Assembly: GCF_000756615.1 (NCBI RefSeq)
Contig: NZ_CP009288.1
Location: 496,001 to 560,000, forward strand
DNA from: Paenibacillus durus
GTDB taxonomy: Bacteria; Bacillota; Bacilli; Paenibacillales; Paenibacillaceae
DNA: 64,000 nt
Direction of reading: 5' to 3'
The position numbers and the translations under genes are program-made. Positions 42,901-52,964 of the stretch are shown here, one piece after another (positions within the stretch are counted from its first letter, which is position 1; each line of letters begins with the position of its first letter). The notes beneath the pieces are model-generated. The model was given only the letters and a program-made list of their open reading frames with translations. It searched no databases and was not told the DNA's origin.

Positions 42901-44073
42901 ATGAACAACACCTGGAAAATTTACTTGCTGGCCTTCATTACCTTCATGACTGCTACATCGGAGTTCATCATTGCAGGCATTTTGGACAAAGTAGCGGCCT
43001 CCGCCCATATTTCGGTATCGTCGGCAGGACAGCTGATCACGGTATTCGCGATTGCCAACGCGATCGGCACGCCTGTTGTGATGATGGCGATGGCGAAAAT
43101 GGATCGGCGTAAGCTATTAATGCTTTCTCTGGGCGTCATTGCGCTCGGCAGCGTTTTGACAGTCGTCCTTCCCGGCTTCGGTTTTCTCATCTTCTCTCGC
43201 GTTCTGCTTGCTATAGGAAGTGGGGTTTTTGCCACCATCGCCAAGACGCTCGCGTCAAAGCTGGCGCCGCCTGAACGCCGGGCCGGGGCGATTGCCACCG
43301 TTATAACGGGGGCCAGTGCCGCCCTCATTGCTGGCGTTCCCATTGGCCGTGTTGTGGCCGCCGCTTACGATTGGAAGGTCATCTTCTGGGGGATCGGTAT
43401 TCTCAGCCTGCTGGCCATCTTCACTGTGGCTCGAATGCTCCCGGCCACAAATGGCGAGGAGGCCGTCCCTCTGGGCAAGCAGCTCGCTCTTATGAAGAAT
43501 CCGAAAATCGTAATTGGCCTTGGTGTAATATTCTTCTGGCAATTAGGATATGCCGTGCTTTTTTCATATATCGCCCCCTTCCTGTTAACCGTTCCACGAA
43601 TGAGCGAACGAGAAGTGAGTGCTACGCTCTTTGCCTTCGGTATCGCTACGTTGATAGGCTCCAAGTTCGGCGGATTCCTGACGGACCGGATCGGTATCCC
43701 CCGGACGCTTGTGGGCGGCATGGTTATCCATGTCATCGCTCTTGTGCTGCTGTCTACAATAGCCGGATCAGCCTCTGTTGCCATTCCGCTCTTGATGCTG
43801 TGGGCTTTCTCGGCTTGGTCATCCGGCCCAGGTATGCAGTATAATCTGGTCTTGCTCGCTCCGGAGGCATCGGGAATCATGCTCAGCTTGTACGGTTCCA
43901 TCTTGCAGCTCAGCATTGCCGCAGCCGCCGGAATCGGGGGAATTGCCGTGAGAAGCGCATCGATGCCGGCGGTCAGCTGGATCGGGGCTGCATCCGTCGC
44001 GGTTGCTGTCTGTATTGCGGCGGTCTCGTTTAGCTTTGCGCGTTCGTCCAGCAATAGTATAGCGATGAAGTGA
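42901..44073 (+). CDS. MFS efflux transporter (DHA1 type)
   Basis: The 390-residue product has twelve helices, with AFITFMTATSEFIIAGILDK at the start, the loop motif MAMAKMDRRKLLML and a motif C-like AALIAGVPIGRVV. It belongs with AraJ/YdhP-like antiporters. The ATG at 42901 follows GTGGAGA by seven bases; a longer frame from 42802 overlaps the reductase and is rejected. It is last in the operon and is followed by a terminator. Confidence 0.88.
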   Translation: MNNTWKIYLLAFITFMTATSEFIIAGILDKVAASAHISVSSAGQLITVFAIANAIGTPVVMMAMAKMDRRKLLMLSLGVIALGSVLTVVLPGFGFLIFSRVLLAIGSGVFATIAKTLASKLAPPERRAGAIATVITGASAALIAGVPIGRVVAAAYDWKVIFWGIGILSLLAIFTVARMLPATNGEEAVPLGKQLALMKNPKIVIGLGVIFFWQLGYAVLFSYIAPFLLTVPRMSEREVSATLFAFGIATLIGSKFGGFLTDRIGIPRTLVGGMVIHVIALVLLSTIAGSASVAIPLLMLWAFSAWSSGPGMQYNLVLLAPEASGIMLSLYGSILQLSIAAAAGIGGIAVRSASMPAVSWIGAASVAVAVCIAAVSFSFARSSSNSIAMK

Positions 44074-44107
44074 TGGGGGGATTTTCCCGTGCTGTTACTG
44101 GTTATTG

Positions 44108-44144
44108 CCCCAAATGAGTTCCATTCATTTGGGGCAGTTTTTTT
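44108..44144 (+). terminator. Terminator after the CMD-AKR-MFS operon
   Basis: GCCCCAAATGA (44108-44118) pairs with TCATTTGGGGC (44126-44136), followed by AGTTTTTTT. Confidence 0.88.
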
Positions 44145-44191
44145 ATATCCAAATGTTGTGGAGGACGAATTTGCCCTTACTGGTAGGAGGG

Positions 44192-45109
44192 TCATGCGTC
44201 TAGCACGTGGTCATATTTTTCCTTCAGACGCTTGATGTCTGCTCTGGGAGGAGCGCCGAACATACGGGCATATTCCCGGCTGAATTGGGATGCGCTTTCG
44301 TAGCCTACCCGGAAGGCGACCTCGGCGGCGTCCGCCGACTCGGATAGCAGAAGGCGCCGGGCTTTCTGCAAGCGCAGCTGTTTTTGAAACTGAATCGGGC
44401 TCATCGCGGTGACCTCTTTGAAGTGCCGGTGAAACGTAGAAGTACTCATATTGGCTGTTTCGGCAAGCTTTTCAATGCGCAAAAGCTTGTTACAGTTATT
44501 AATAATTTGCTCGATTGCGTCCCGGATTCGGTACGTGCTGCTTCCTTCCATGGCGATTTGGGCGAGCGTCGCGCCATACGGCCCTTGCAGAAGCCTGTAT
44601 AGAATTTCTTTGGTGTAAATGGGAGCAAGGAACGGAATGTCTTTCGGATCGTCCAGCAGACGGGTTAACCGGAGTATCGCATCCAGTATTGAACGCTCTA
44701 TCTTACCGACAAACAATGCCCGCTTGGCATTTTCTTTCGAAGCGATTTGAATGTCGGAGTCATTGATAACCTCCAGAATCTGACTCTGCGTAAATTCAAG
44801 CCTGAAGCTCAAATACGGAATGAGGGGAGAAGCTTTGATGACCTGGCTGGTCACCGGCAGATTCATGGATGAAATCAGGTAGTTTGCCGGACCGTATTCG
44901 AACCGCTCCTGTGCCAGCAGTACTTCTTTTAAACCTTGAGCGATGAAGCACAGGGAAGGGTTGTACACTCTGTGGGCCGGCTTGGTCAAATTAGAGTTGT
45001 GGAAAAAATATAAAGAGGGAATTGCGGTCTTGTGAGCTCCGTCCCGGCCGGTATGACGTTCGATCCGTTTGACGAGTTCATCCCTCTGGTCTCGCATTTC
45101 CTCAGACAT
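44192..45109 (-). CDS. AraC-family regulator (AraC_N and HTH_18)
   Basis: The 305-residue product has an AraC_N (CuxR-like) domain at about 30-190 (YNPSLCFIAQGLKEVLLAQE, YLISSMNLPVTSQV) and a C-terminal HTH pair (LLRIEKLAETANMSTSTFHR, and AAEVAFRVGYESASQFSREY). AGGAGCC stands just before the ATG. AraC_N regulators of this type often control adjacent reductases; here the AKR at 45300 is the divergent neighbour and the likely target. Confidence 0.9.
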   Translation of the reverse strand: MSEEMRDQRDELVKRIERHTGRDGAHKTAIPSLYFFHNSNLTKPAHRVYNPSLCFIAQGLKEVLLAQERFEYGPANYLISSMNLPVTSQVIKASPLIPYLSFRLEFTQSQILEVINDSDIQIASKENAKRALFVGKIERSILDAILRLTRLLDDPKDIPFLAPIYTKEILYRLLQGPYGATLAQIAMEGSSTYRIRDAIEQIINNCNKLLRIEKLAETANMSTSTFHRHFKEVTAMSPIQFQKQLRLQKARRLLLSESADAAEVAFRVGYESASQFSREYARMFGAPPRADIKRLKEKYDHVLDA

Positions 45110-45299
45110 AGGCTCCTCCTTGTTGGTGTTCTCTTGCTCAATTATAAAGCATCTGCGCCGGTGGCGTTAATGGGAATGAGAGGATTAGGCAAGCATTTGA
45201 GACGAATGGGATAACGGCCCTTTTTTATTTATTGGATAATAAGGGTATGCCCTGCCTTGGCGGAATGAGGCCTATACCAACAAAGGAGTTGTGCCATTT

Positions 45300-46283
45300 A
45301 TGGATTATGTCAAACTTGGCCGTACTGGTCTGGAAGTCTCGAAAATTTGTCTTGGCTGCATGAGTTATGGGGTGCCCGAACGCGGAATGGCTCCCTGGTC
45401 GCTGAATGAAGAGGAGAGCCGACCCTTCATTAAAAGGGCGCTGGAGCTCGGGATTAACTTCTTCGATACGGCGAATGTGTACTCCGATGGAACAAGCGAA
45501 GAATTTGTCGGACGCGCCCTGAAGGAATATACCCGCCGGGATGAGGTAGTCATCGCGACAAAGGTATTTTTCCGCATGCGTCCGGGTCCCAACGGCGCGG
45601 GACTTTCCCGTAAAGCGATCATGACCGAAATCGATAACAGCCTGAAACGGCTGGGTACGGATTACGTCGATTTGTACCAAATTCACCGCTTCGATAACAC
45701 TACGCCTATTGAAGAGACAATGGAGGCGCTCCATGACGTCGTGAAAGCAGGGAAGGCCAGATATATCGGAGCGTCTTCCATGTACGCCTGGCAGTTCCTG
45801 AAAGCCCAGCATACTGCTGAACGCAACGGATGGACCAAGTTTGTCTCCATGCAGAATTTCTACAATTTATTGTATCGGGAAGAAGAGCGGGAAATGCTGC
45901 CGCTTTGCCTTGAAGAGGGAATCGGCGTTATTCCGTGGAGTCCGCTTGCCAGAGGCAAGCTAACCCGGGATTGGGAGGAACAGACCGCCCGTTCGGAGAA
46001 GGACGCGGCCGGACAAGCATTTTATTCGAAAATGGCCGATGCCGATCGCAAGATTGTTGAGAAAGTAGCTGAAATTGCCGCCAAACGGGGCATTCCGCGC
46101 GCGCAGGTTGCCCTTGCATGGGTTCTACAAAAGGAGCCGGTAACCGCCCCGATCATTGGCGCAACTAAGCCCCATCATCTGGAGGACGCCGTTGCAGCGC
46201 TTTCGGTGAAGCTGGATGCTGATGAAATGGCGAGCCTAGAGGAGCCTTATGTGCCTCATCCGGTGACGGGGAATCTCAGCTAG
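45300..46283 (+). CDS. Aldo/keto reductase
   Basis: The 327-residue product has the tetrad in FFDTANVYSDG (Asp, Tyr), ATKVFFR (Lys) and LYQIHRFD (His), and the nucleotide site IIGATKPHHLEDA. This matches YajO-like 1-deoxyxylulose/aldehyde reductases. AAGGAG precedes the ATG at 45300 by 11 bases; a GTG at 45291 is only two bases from that site. It is divergent from the AraC regulator and ends at a terminator. Confidence 0.92.
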   Translation: MDYVKLGRTGLEVSKICLGCMSYGVPERGMAPWSLNEEESRPFIKRALELGINFFDTANVYSDGTSEEFVGRALKEYTRRDEVVIATKVFFRMRPGPNGAGLSRKAIMTEIDNSLKRLGTDYVDLYQIHRFDNTTPIEETMEALHDVVKAGKARYIGASSMYAWQFLKAQHTAERNGWTKFVSMQNFYNLLYREEEREMLPLCLEEGIGVIPWSPLARGKLTRDWEEQTARSEKDAAGQAFYSKMADADRKIVEKVAEIAAKRGIPRAQVALAWVLQKEPVTAPIIGATKPHHLEDAVAALSVKLDADEMASLEEPYVPHPVTGNLS

Positions 46284-46336
46284 GGCAAGCGCTATTTACG
46301 TTGCCTTAGTTAATTTCAATTCAGAGAGGCTTGCCG

Positions 46337-46374
46337 CCCCAAGGTCATTATTGATCTTGGGGTTATTTTTTTAA
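46337..46374 (+). terminator. Terminator after the second aldo/keto reductase
   Basis: CCCCAAG (46337-46343) pairs with CTTGGGG (46356-46362), followed by TTATTTTTTT. Confidence 0.85.
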
Positions 46375-46416
46375 CGGGAACCCAAAAATATTGAACATCT
46401 GACAAAGAACTTAGAA

Positions 46417-46445
46417 TTTAAAGCGCTTTCAAACCCTTCTATAAT
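46417..46445 (+). promoter_or_regulatory. Promoter with cre box for the GH32/ABC operon
   Basis: TATAAT (46440-46445) is a perfect -10. The expected -35 position is occupied by TTTAAAGCGCTTTCAAA (46417-46433), whose AAAGCGCTTT core is a palindromic cre site. CcpA binding there would block polymerase, giving catabolite repression of the operon. Confidence 0.75.
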
Positions 46446-46477
46446 CAAGTTAAGATACAAGAAAGGGGCCGCATACC

Positions 46478-47953
46478 ATGTCGAACCTGTTTTACAAGCC
46501 GGAGGGGGCTTGGGTGGGAGATCTCATTCCCTTTTACAAAAACGGTACATTCCGGTTGTTCTATCTCCATGATTGGAGGGAGAACAAGAATATTCACGGA
46601 GAGGGAACCTCCTGGTTCGAGCTCCGCACAAGCGATTTCGTGCACTACGAGGAAAAAGGCGAAATGCTGAAGCATGGAAGCGTCAGCGAGCAAGACTTGA
46701 ACTGTTACACTGGCTCGATCATTGAAGCCGAAGGCGAATTTCATCTGTTCTACACGGGCCTGAATCCGTACCCGGACTTCACGGAGGACGGAGAGCCGCT
46801 CCAATGCGTTATGCACGCCGTGAGCAGGGATATGGAATCGTGGCGAAAAATTCCCGAGGATACCTTCTACTCGGACGGGATTCAATATGAAAGGCATGAC
46901 TGGCGCGATCCCTTCGTGTTCTGGAACGAAGAGGCGGAAGAATACTGGATGCTGCTCGCCGCAAGGAATAAGGAAGGCCCGTCCCGGCGCCGGGGGAGCA
47001 TCGCATTGTGCGCTTCCAAGGATCTTAAGCAATGGGAAATCCGCAAGCCGTTCTGGGACCCGAAAATGTACGTGACCCACGAATGCCCGGACTTGTTCCG
47101 GATCGGGGAATGGTGGTATCTGGTATACTCCACGTTCTCGGACCGGTTCGTCACCCATTACCGCATGAGCAAATCGCTCAGCGGGCCTTGGACGGCGCCA
47201 AGGAACGACGCGTTTGACGCCAGAGCGTTCTATGCCGCGAAGACATGGAGCGACGGAAACCGGCGGTACGCGTTTGGCTGGGACCCCAGCAAGGAGAACG
47301 AGGACGATTACGGGGATTGGCAGTGGGCCGGCAATCTGGTTGTGCATGAGGTCATTCAGGAACCGGACGGAACGTTAACGGTGCGCATACCGGAGACCGT
47401 ATCCCGGCATTTTGCAAACAGGCAGGCTGCGGAGTGGGGCTCACGGCTCGGGGAGTGGAAGGTGTCCGGGGAAAGCATCTCTGCGGCGGCTGACGAAACC
47501 TTCTCGTGCATTGCGGCCGGCTCCATGCCAGAAACGTGCATGATTTCAGCCCGGCTATCCTTCTCCGAAGGGACGAGAAGCTGTGGCATCATGCTCCGGG
47601 CCAGCGAAGACCTGGATGAAGCCTACTACGTTCGCCTTGAACCGCTTCATAACCGGCTCGTCTTCGACATGTGGCCCCGGCGGGTGAAGGGCGAAGCGCA
47701 ATGGCATATCGACGGTGACCGCCCCCACGCGGTCGAACTGGAAGTGCCGATTGAATTGCAAGCGGATACGGTTTATGATATCCGGATCGTGGTGGAGAAT
47801 TCCGTATGCGTCGTGTACTTGGCCGACCGGGTCGCCATGACGACACGCCTTTATAATCTGAAAACTGGAGACTGGGGCTGCTTTGTCCAGGAAGGCCGGG
47901 TGCAATTCGAACAGGCAGCTTTATCCGTTCCAAGCGAACAGGAGGTCAAATAG
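46478..47953 (+). CDS. GH32-like glycoside hydrolase (beta-fructosidase family)
   Basis: The 491-residue product has the five-bladed fold motifs of GH32: a WVGDLIPFYKNGTFRLFYLH start with the nucleophile Asp position, YTGSIIEAEGEFHLFYTGLN, the RDP motif in DWRDPFVFWNE and the EC acid/base motif in THECPDLFR. The second half is a beta-sandwich (SCGIMLRASEDLDEAYYVRL). It lacks the usual WMNDPNG block, so it is a divergent clade; a fructan- or sucrose-type substrate is likely but not certain. No signal peptide: it acts inside, on sugar brought by the ABC importer next to it. Confidence 0.88.
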   Translation: MSNLFYKPEGAWVGDLIPFYKNGTFRLFYLHDWRENKNIHGEGTSWFELRTSDFVHYEEKGEMLKHGSVSEQDLNCYTGSIIEAEGEFHLFYTGLNPYPDFTEDGEPLQCVMHAVSRDMESWRKIPEDTFYSDGIQYERHDWRDPFVFWNEEAEEYWMLLAARNKEGPSRRRGSIALCASKDLKQWEIRKPFWDPKMYVTHECPDLFRIGEWWYLVYSTFSDRFVTHYRMSKSLSGPWTAPRNDAFDARAFYAAKTWSDGNRRYAFGWDPSKENEDDYGDWQWAGNLVVHEVIQEPDGTLTVRIPETVSRHFANRQAAEWGSRLGEWKVSGESISAAADETFSCIAAGSMPETCMISARLSFSEGTRSCGIMLRASEDLDEAYYVRLEPLHNRLVFDMWPRRVKGEAQWHIDGDRPHAVELEVPIELQADTVYDIRIVVENSVCVVYLADRVAMTTRLYNLKTGDWGCFVQEGRVQFEQAALSVPSEQEVK

Positions 47954-49315
47954 ATGAAACGATACGTCAAATGGCTGGTTCTAACGTTATCGCTTGTCGT
48001 TGTAACAGCATTGGTAAGCGCTTGCGGAGGCAGCAGCAATACGGGCAGCACTGCGGAAAATGGTTCAGGAACTTCCGCAAACTCGGGGCAGAAAGCGGAA
48101 AAGAAAACCTACAAATGGTTCGTGGCCCGGGGCGTAGACAGCCCTCCGGCTGTTACCGTGAAGGAAATTGCCGACGAGTTCTCCAAGACACATCCGGAAT
48201 TCGAGCTGGTTCTGGAAGGTACGGGCGATCGCCCGTCCTATTTGCAGAAGCTGCGGACATTGATCGCGAGCAACGAGATGCCCGCCATGTTCGACACCGA
48301 TCCCGACGCCTATGCTTCCAAGCTGGTGGAGAAAGGCAAGCTCGTGGATATGAAGAAGCTGCTGCAGGACCTTGGAAAATACGACGCGTTCCGTCCGGTT
48401 GCCCTGCAATATCAGCAGTTCGCGGACGGCAGCATGTACACGCTCCCGATTGAATACGGGATTGAAGTATTTTGGTACAACATCAAGATGTTTAAGGATC
48501 TCGGCCTTGAACCGCCGAAGACGTTTGACGAGTTCCTTAAGGTTGCCGAGACGCTCAAGCAAAACGGGATTACGCCGATTGCCGTCGACGGCAAGGACAA
48601 ATGGCCGGTGCTCCGATACCTGGCGTTCGAGCCTTTCCGCATGACCGGGAATGATTTTATCGAGAACGTCAAGCAGGGCAAGGCCTCCTTCAAGGACCCG
48701 GCGGGCATGGCAGGCATTAAACTCGTTCACGAGCTCGGCACCAAAGGGTACTTCCAGCAGGGCTTCTCATCAACGGATTACACGGCGGCGCGCGACTTGT
48801 TCCTCGCAGGCAAGACCGGAATCTATTACATGGGCTCATGGGAAACGATGAATTTCGCCAACGATAAATTAAGCGCGGATATGAAGGACAATATCGGATT
48901 TTTCCGCCTTCCCATGATGGATGGTGCCAAGACAGCGGAGAACGATTATTTCATCAACTCGGGTATCGGCGTTGCGTTCAACCAGGAGACCTTCGACGAT
49001 ACGATGAAGGAATTCGTCAAATTCCTCCTGGAGAAATACCCGGAAGCCTATACGAAAAAAGGCCAGTTCTCGCCTTTCAACTATTCGCTGGATCAGGCGC
49101 AAGGAATGCCGGAGGTGTTCTATAAAATCCAGGATGAAATCGCAAAATCGGGAAGCGTCTTCGCCGTCCCGTGGGATACACGCCTCGACCCAGCCACCAA
49201 TGAACTGCTCGGCAACGAGCTGAATGCCTTGGCGCTCGGAGCGCATACACCGGATGATTTTGCCGACCTCATGGATCAGGCGATTAAAGAGAACGCACCG
49301 AAATATTTTAAATAA
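47954..49315 (+). CDS. ABC sugar-binding lipoprotein
   Basis: The 453-residue product starts with a lipoprotein signal peptide ending LVSACGG, followed by a Ser/Gly linker and the family 1 solute-binding fold (FVARGVDSPPAVTVKEIADE, LPIEYGIEVFWYNIKMFKDL, FLAGKTGIYYMGSWETM). GGAGG eight bases upstream fixes the ATG, which directly follows the stop of the GH32 gene. It captures an oligosaccharide for the two permeases encoded next; no ATPase is present, so a shared MsmX-type ATPase must drive uptake. Confidence 0.92.
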   Translation: MKRYVKWLVLTLSLVVVTALVSACGGSSNTGSTAENGSGTSANSGQKAEKKTYKWFVARGVDSPPAVTVKEIADEFSKTHPEFELVLEGTGDRPSYLQKLRTLIASNEMPAMFDTDPDAYASKLVEKGKLVDMKKLLQDLGKYDAFRPVALQYQQFADGSMYTLPIEYGIEVFWYNIKMFKDLGLEPPKTFDEFLKVAETLKQNGITPIAVDGKDKWPVLRYLAFEPFRMTGNDFIENVKQGKASFKDPAGMAGIKLVHELGTKGYFQQGFSSTDYTAARDLFLAGKTGIYYMGSWETMNFANDKLSADMKDNIGFFRLPMMDGAKTAENDYFINSGIGVAFNQETFDDTMKEFVKFLLEKYPEAYTKKGQFSPFNYSLDQAQGMPEVFYKIQDEIAKSGSVFAVPWDTRLDPATNELLGNELNALALGAHTPDDFADLMDQAIKENAPKYFK

Positions 49316-49397
49316 CCGCGCTAAAGCAGCCGGCCAGCCGTACCTTCGGTTGGCCGGGCATGCAGCACAAAAATAATAAATGGGGAATGAGCAGGGT

Positions 49398-50279
49398 ATG
49401 GATAAAATCCTCCGCAATCGCAAAGCCGTTCTCGTCTTCCTGCTGCCGGCATTGCTGGTGTATGTGTTCACCGTTCTGGCTCCCATCCTTTGGTCGATGT
49501 ACTTCAGCTTTTTTTCCTGGGATGGGGTTTCCGACATGGTCTATATCGGGCTCGATAATTACACCAAAATGTTTGGCGGCGACAAGACATTCTGGAAGGC
49601 ATTCGGCAACAACCTGATCTATGTTTTCATTATTGTGGCCATGCAGGTGTTTCTCGGTTTGGTGGTTGCCATACTGCTGACCAGCATCACCAAAGGCAGG
49701 GAATTATTTAAAACGCTGTACTTCGCCCCCGCGATTATCACTTCGGTAGCCATAGCGCAGCTGTTCACAAGCGTATACTCATTCGAGCCGGTCGGCATGT
49801 TGAACTTTATTCTGCAGCAGCTCGGTTTGGGAGCGTGGAGCAAGCCCTGGCTGTCCGACCTGAAGTGGGCGCTTGGCGCCGTATCGGTACCCGAAGGCTG
49901 GCGCTATATCGGCCTATATATGATCATTTTGTATACCGCGCTGCTGTCCATCCCTTCCGATATCGAGGAGGCGGCGAGAATTGACGGGGCTTCTTCCTGG
50001 GACCTGTTCTGGTCGATTAAAATGCCGCTGATCAAGCCGGTGCTGACGGTTTCGATCATTATGGCTACTACCGGCGCGCTAAAAGGGTTCGATATCCCGT
50101 ATCTCATGACGAACGGGGGACCGGGCCGGGTGACGGAGCTGCTGCCGACTTATATGTACAAAACTGCTTTCTCCAGTCTGGACTTCGGCTACGGCAGCGC
50201 GATGGCCGTATTTATCGTCATAGAAAGCCTCATTGCCGTCGCCTTTATCAGACGGATGATGGAGAGTAAGGAGACCTGA
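49398..50279 (+). CDS. ABC sugar permease, MalF-like
   Basis: The 293-residue product has six membrane helices and the permease EAA loop as IEEAARIDGASSWDLFWSIK with GFDIPYLMTNGGPG further on, typical of carbohydrate importers (CUT1). I chose the ATG at 49398, with GCAGGG close before it; an ATG at 49380 is also open. Its stop is two bases before the next permease. Confidence 0.9.
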   Translation: MDKILRNRKAVLVFLLPALLVYVFTVLAPILWSMYFSFFSWDGVSDMVYIGLDNYTKMFGGDKTFWKAFGNNLIYVFIIVAMQVFLGLVVAILLTSITKGRELFKTLYFAPAIITSVAIAQLFTSVYSFEPVGMLNFILQQLGLGAWSKPWLSDLKWALGAVSVPEGWRYIGLYMIILYTALLSIPSDIEEAARIDGASSWDLFWSIKMPLIKPVLTVSIIMATTGALKGFDIPYLMTNGGPGRVTELLPTYMYKTAFSSLDFGYGSAMAVFIVIESLIAVAFIRRMMESKET

Positions 50280-50281
50280 CA

Positions 50282-51115
50282 ATGAACTATTCCCGCTATT
50301 CCAAGGCGATTCTTGCGATCATTTCTTTCGCTTTGCTTATCATTCAAGTGTATCCGCTCGTATGGGTGTTCATCTCCAGTTTCAAGGCGCCCACCGATTT
50401 TTCAAGCAGTAATCCGCTCAGCCTGCCCAGCAAGTTCACCTTCGAAAATTATCTCAGCGTATGGCGCAAAGGGAATTTGGGCACTTATTTTTCCAACAGC
50501 CTCATCGTCGCCGTGACGACCATCGCTCTGGTGATTCTGTTCAGCGCCATGGCCGCTTTCGTGATTGAGAAGATGCGTTTTAAATGGACTCAAAGCGTGC
50601 TGTTCCTGTTCCTGTGCGGCATCATGATCCCGATCCAGGTCGTGCTTATCCCGCTGTTCATTCTGTATAATAAAACGGGGATTATCAACACGCTCACTTC
50701 CCTCATTTTGCCCCAGGTAGGATTTGCGCTGCCGATCTCGATCTATTTGTTCGTCAGCTTCTACAAATACATCTCGAACGAGATTATGGAGGCCGCCGTC
50801 ATGGACGGCTGCGGGATTTACCAGGTGTTCTGGCGAATGATTTTCCCGCTGTCGCGCAATACGATCGTCACGGTTGTCGTCATGAATCTGATTTTCATCT
50901 GGAATGAGTTTATTTTCGCCAATACGTTCATTCACGACCTGAGCTCGCGGACCCTTCCGGTTGGTCTGATGGATTACATCGGCCAGTACGGCTTGACGGA
51001 TTGGGGAGCGACTTACGCGGCAATCAGCATCACGACCATCCCGACCATGCTGGTCTACTTCATTTTTAACAAAAGCGTGATTTCCGGCATGACCGCGGGA
51101 GCAACCAAAGGTTGA
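50282..51115 (+). CDS. ABC sugar permease, MalG-like
   Basis: The 277-residue product has six helices and the EAA loop as IMEAAVMDGCGIYQVFWRMI, with the CUT1 motif IPLFILYNKTGIINTLTSLI. It pairs with the upstream permease to form the channel. It ends 76 bases before the histidine kinase. Confidence 0.9.
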   Translation: MNYSRYSKAILAIISFALLIIQVYPLVWVFISSFKAPTDFSSSNPLSLPSKFTFENYLSVWRKGNLGTYFSNSLIVAVTTIALVILFSAMAAFVIEKMRFKWTQSVLFLFLCGIMIPIQVVLIPLFILYNKTGIINTLTSLILPQVGFALPISIYLFVSFYKYISNEIMEAAVMDGCGIYQVFWRMIFPLSRNTIVTVVVMNLIFIWNEFIFANTFIHDLSSRTLPVGLMDYIGQYGLTDWGATYAAISITTIPTMLVYFIFNKSVISGMTAGATKG

Positions 51116-51191
51116 TCTACCGTCTGCCCCCAGGCAAAGGTATACTGAAAGTACAGGTATTATACTTTTCTTCGGACAGAGGGACTTTTTC

Positions 51192-52937
51192 ATGAAAATA
51201 ACCCGGCCGTTCCTGTCGATCAGCATTCGGAGCAAAATCATCATTTTGTCCATAGGCTGTTCCCTGCTGCCGCTTGTCCTGATTGCCTCCTTGACCTTTG
51301 TCTATTTGAGCAAAGTGGCTGAGAACAAGGTGTCCGACACCACCTCCAATTTGCTCGGCTCCATCAACTGGAATATCCAGACTTTCGTCAACGACGTTGA
51401 GACCATTTCGAAGCTGATGCTGTCTTCCCGCGATGTTCAGAACTTCCTTTCTTATGACAAGCACGATTTCAAAAAAATCTACGACCTCCAGAATGACACC
51501 CGGAACCTGATCGTCAATATTTCCAACAACAAATCGTATATCCGTTACGTGTATGTCGGCAGTGAGCAAAGGGAACTGATCATCACGAACCAGTGGGACC
51601 GCTTCACTTACGATCATATCTACCAGGCGGTCTCCCGGTCAAAATGGTACCAGCAGGTGGGCGACTTGGGCGGCCGGGGGTTGTGGCTGAACAGCGATGA
51701 GGTCCGTCTCGTCAAAAATAGCCCGGATTTGCTGCTGTACGGCAAACGGTTAAACAACCTGGATACGCTCGAACCGATTGGCGTACTGATTATTTCGATC
51801 GACAGACGGGTCTTCGACGAAATGTTCAAGGACATTACGAATGCGGAGAACGGGCAGCTGATGATTTTGGATCAGAATCAAGTGATCTTTTACAACTCCC
51901 GGACCGCCGATTTACAGCAGATTCCGCAAAAGGAACTGAACCTGCTCTATGATCTTCCTGAACGGGGCACCCGCATTGATACAATCAATGGAGAACGGTA
52001 TGTCGTTACCTTCGATACGAATCCGGGGACAAGGTGGAAGGTGGTCAGCATGATTCCCTATTCCAACATCAATTCGGAAGTCGTCCTGATTCGCAATGTT
52101 ACGCTCACCTTGACGCTCGTGGCTTTTCTGCTCGCCGCCTATGGTTCGTATCTGATCTCCAAACGGATCACCAAGCAGCTGACCCTACTCTCTTCCGTCG
52201 CCCGAAAGGCGGCCAAACGGGAGGGAATCGAAGGCATCCTCTTTGAGGAGAAGGATGAAATCGGGAAGATCGGCAACCAATTCCTGCGGACCTTCCGCAC
52301 CAACAGCGAATTGTCGGATAAGCTGATCGAAGCCAAGCTGAAGGAGAAGGAGGCGGAGCTGCATGCGCTGCAGAGTCAGATCAACCCTCATTTCCTGTAC
52401 AATACGCTGAATTCCATCTATCTGATGGCGGAGCGAATCGGGGCCAAAAACATTTCCAAAATGGTGATGTCTCTTTCCAATTTTTTTAAATTGAGCCTCA
52501 ACAACGGGGATTATATTACGACTGTCGGCAATGAAATCGATCAGGTGAAAAATTATCTGGAGATTCAAAATGTCCGCTACAACGGAAAATTTGAGGTGGC
52601 TATCGACCTCGAACCGGGAATCGAGCGAATCCGCATGCTGAAGCTCCTGATCCAGCCGCTGGTGGAGAACGCGATCTTTCATGGCATCGAGCTAAAAGAG
52701 GACAAAGGGAACATCGCCATTCGGGGCCGGAGGGAAGGGGAAACGCTGGTATTCGAGGTCGAGGATGACGGAGTCGGGTTTGATGCCGCGGGTGCGGGTT
52801 CGCGGCCAAGGGGATATGCTTTAAGGAATATACAGGAGAGAATCCAACTGCATTACGGCCAAGACCGCGGGATTCGCATAGACAGCGTTCCGGGCACGGG
52901 AACCAAAGTTACCCTTGAGATCGGCATCATCGATTAA
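51192..52937 (+). CDS. Sensor histidine kinase, YesM-like
   Basis: The 581-residue product has a first membrane helix (about 15-40), an extracellular dCache-like sensor region, a second helix near 300 and a HAMP linker. The kinase core starts with the phospho-acceptor His in LQSQINPHFLYNTLNSIYLM. The ATPase part has an N box (LIQPLVENAIFHGIELKEDK), VEDDGVGFD and GYALRNIQERI. This is the His_kinase/HATPase arrangement of YesM. It pairs with the regulator at 52965 and senses an outside signal, likely the sugar bound by the operon's lipoprotein. Confidence 0.92.
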   Translation: MKITRPFLSISIRSKIIILSIGCSLLPLVLIASLTFVYLSKVAENKVSDTTSNLLGSINWNIQTFVNDVETISKLMLSSRDVQNFLSYDKHDFKKIYDLQNDTRNLIVNISNNKSYIRYVYVGSEQRELIITNQWDRFTYDHIYQAVSRSKWYQQVGDLGGRGLWLNSDEVRLVKNSPDLLLYGKRLNNLDTLEPIGVLIISIDRRVFDEMFKDITNAENGQLMILDQNQVIFYNSRTADLQQIPQKELNLLYDLPERGTRIDTINGERYVVTFDTNPGTRWKVVSMIPYSNINSEVVLIRNVTLTLTLVAFLLAAYGSYLISKRITKQLTLLSSVARKAAKREGIEGILFEEKDEIGKIGNQFLRTFRTNSELSDKLIEAKLKEKEAELHALQSQINPHFLYNTLNSIYLMAERIGAKNISKMVMSLSNFFKLSLNNGDYITTVGNEIDQVKNYLEIQNVRYNGKFEVAIDLEPGIERIRMLKLLIQPLVENAIFHGIELKEDKGNIAIRGRREGETLVFEVEDDGVGFDAAGAGSRPRGYALRNIQERIQLHYGQDRGIRIDSVPGTGTKVTLEIGIID

Positions 52938-52964
52938 CATCTGGCTATGAAGGGGGAACAGGTC

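Noticed and set aside
46445..47347. Minus-strand 300-codon frame over the GH32-like gene
   Set aside because: It is a shadow of a strong plus-strand gene with catalytic motifs; its translation shows no domain pattern.
50402..51253. Minus-strand 283-codon frame over the MalG-like permease
   Set aside because: It is antisense to a permease with a clear EAA loop; its composition is that of a reversed membrane gene.
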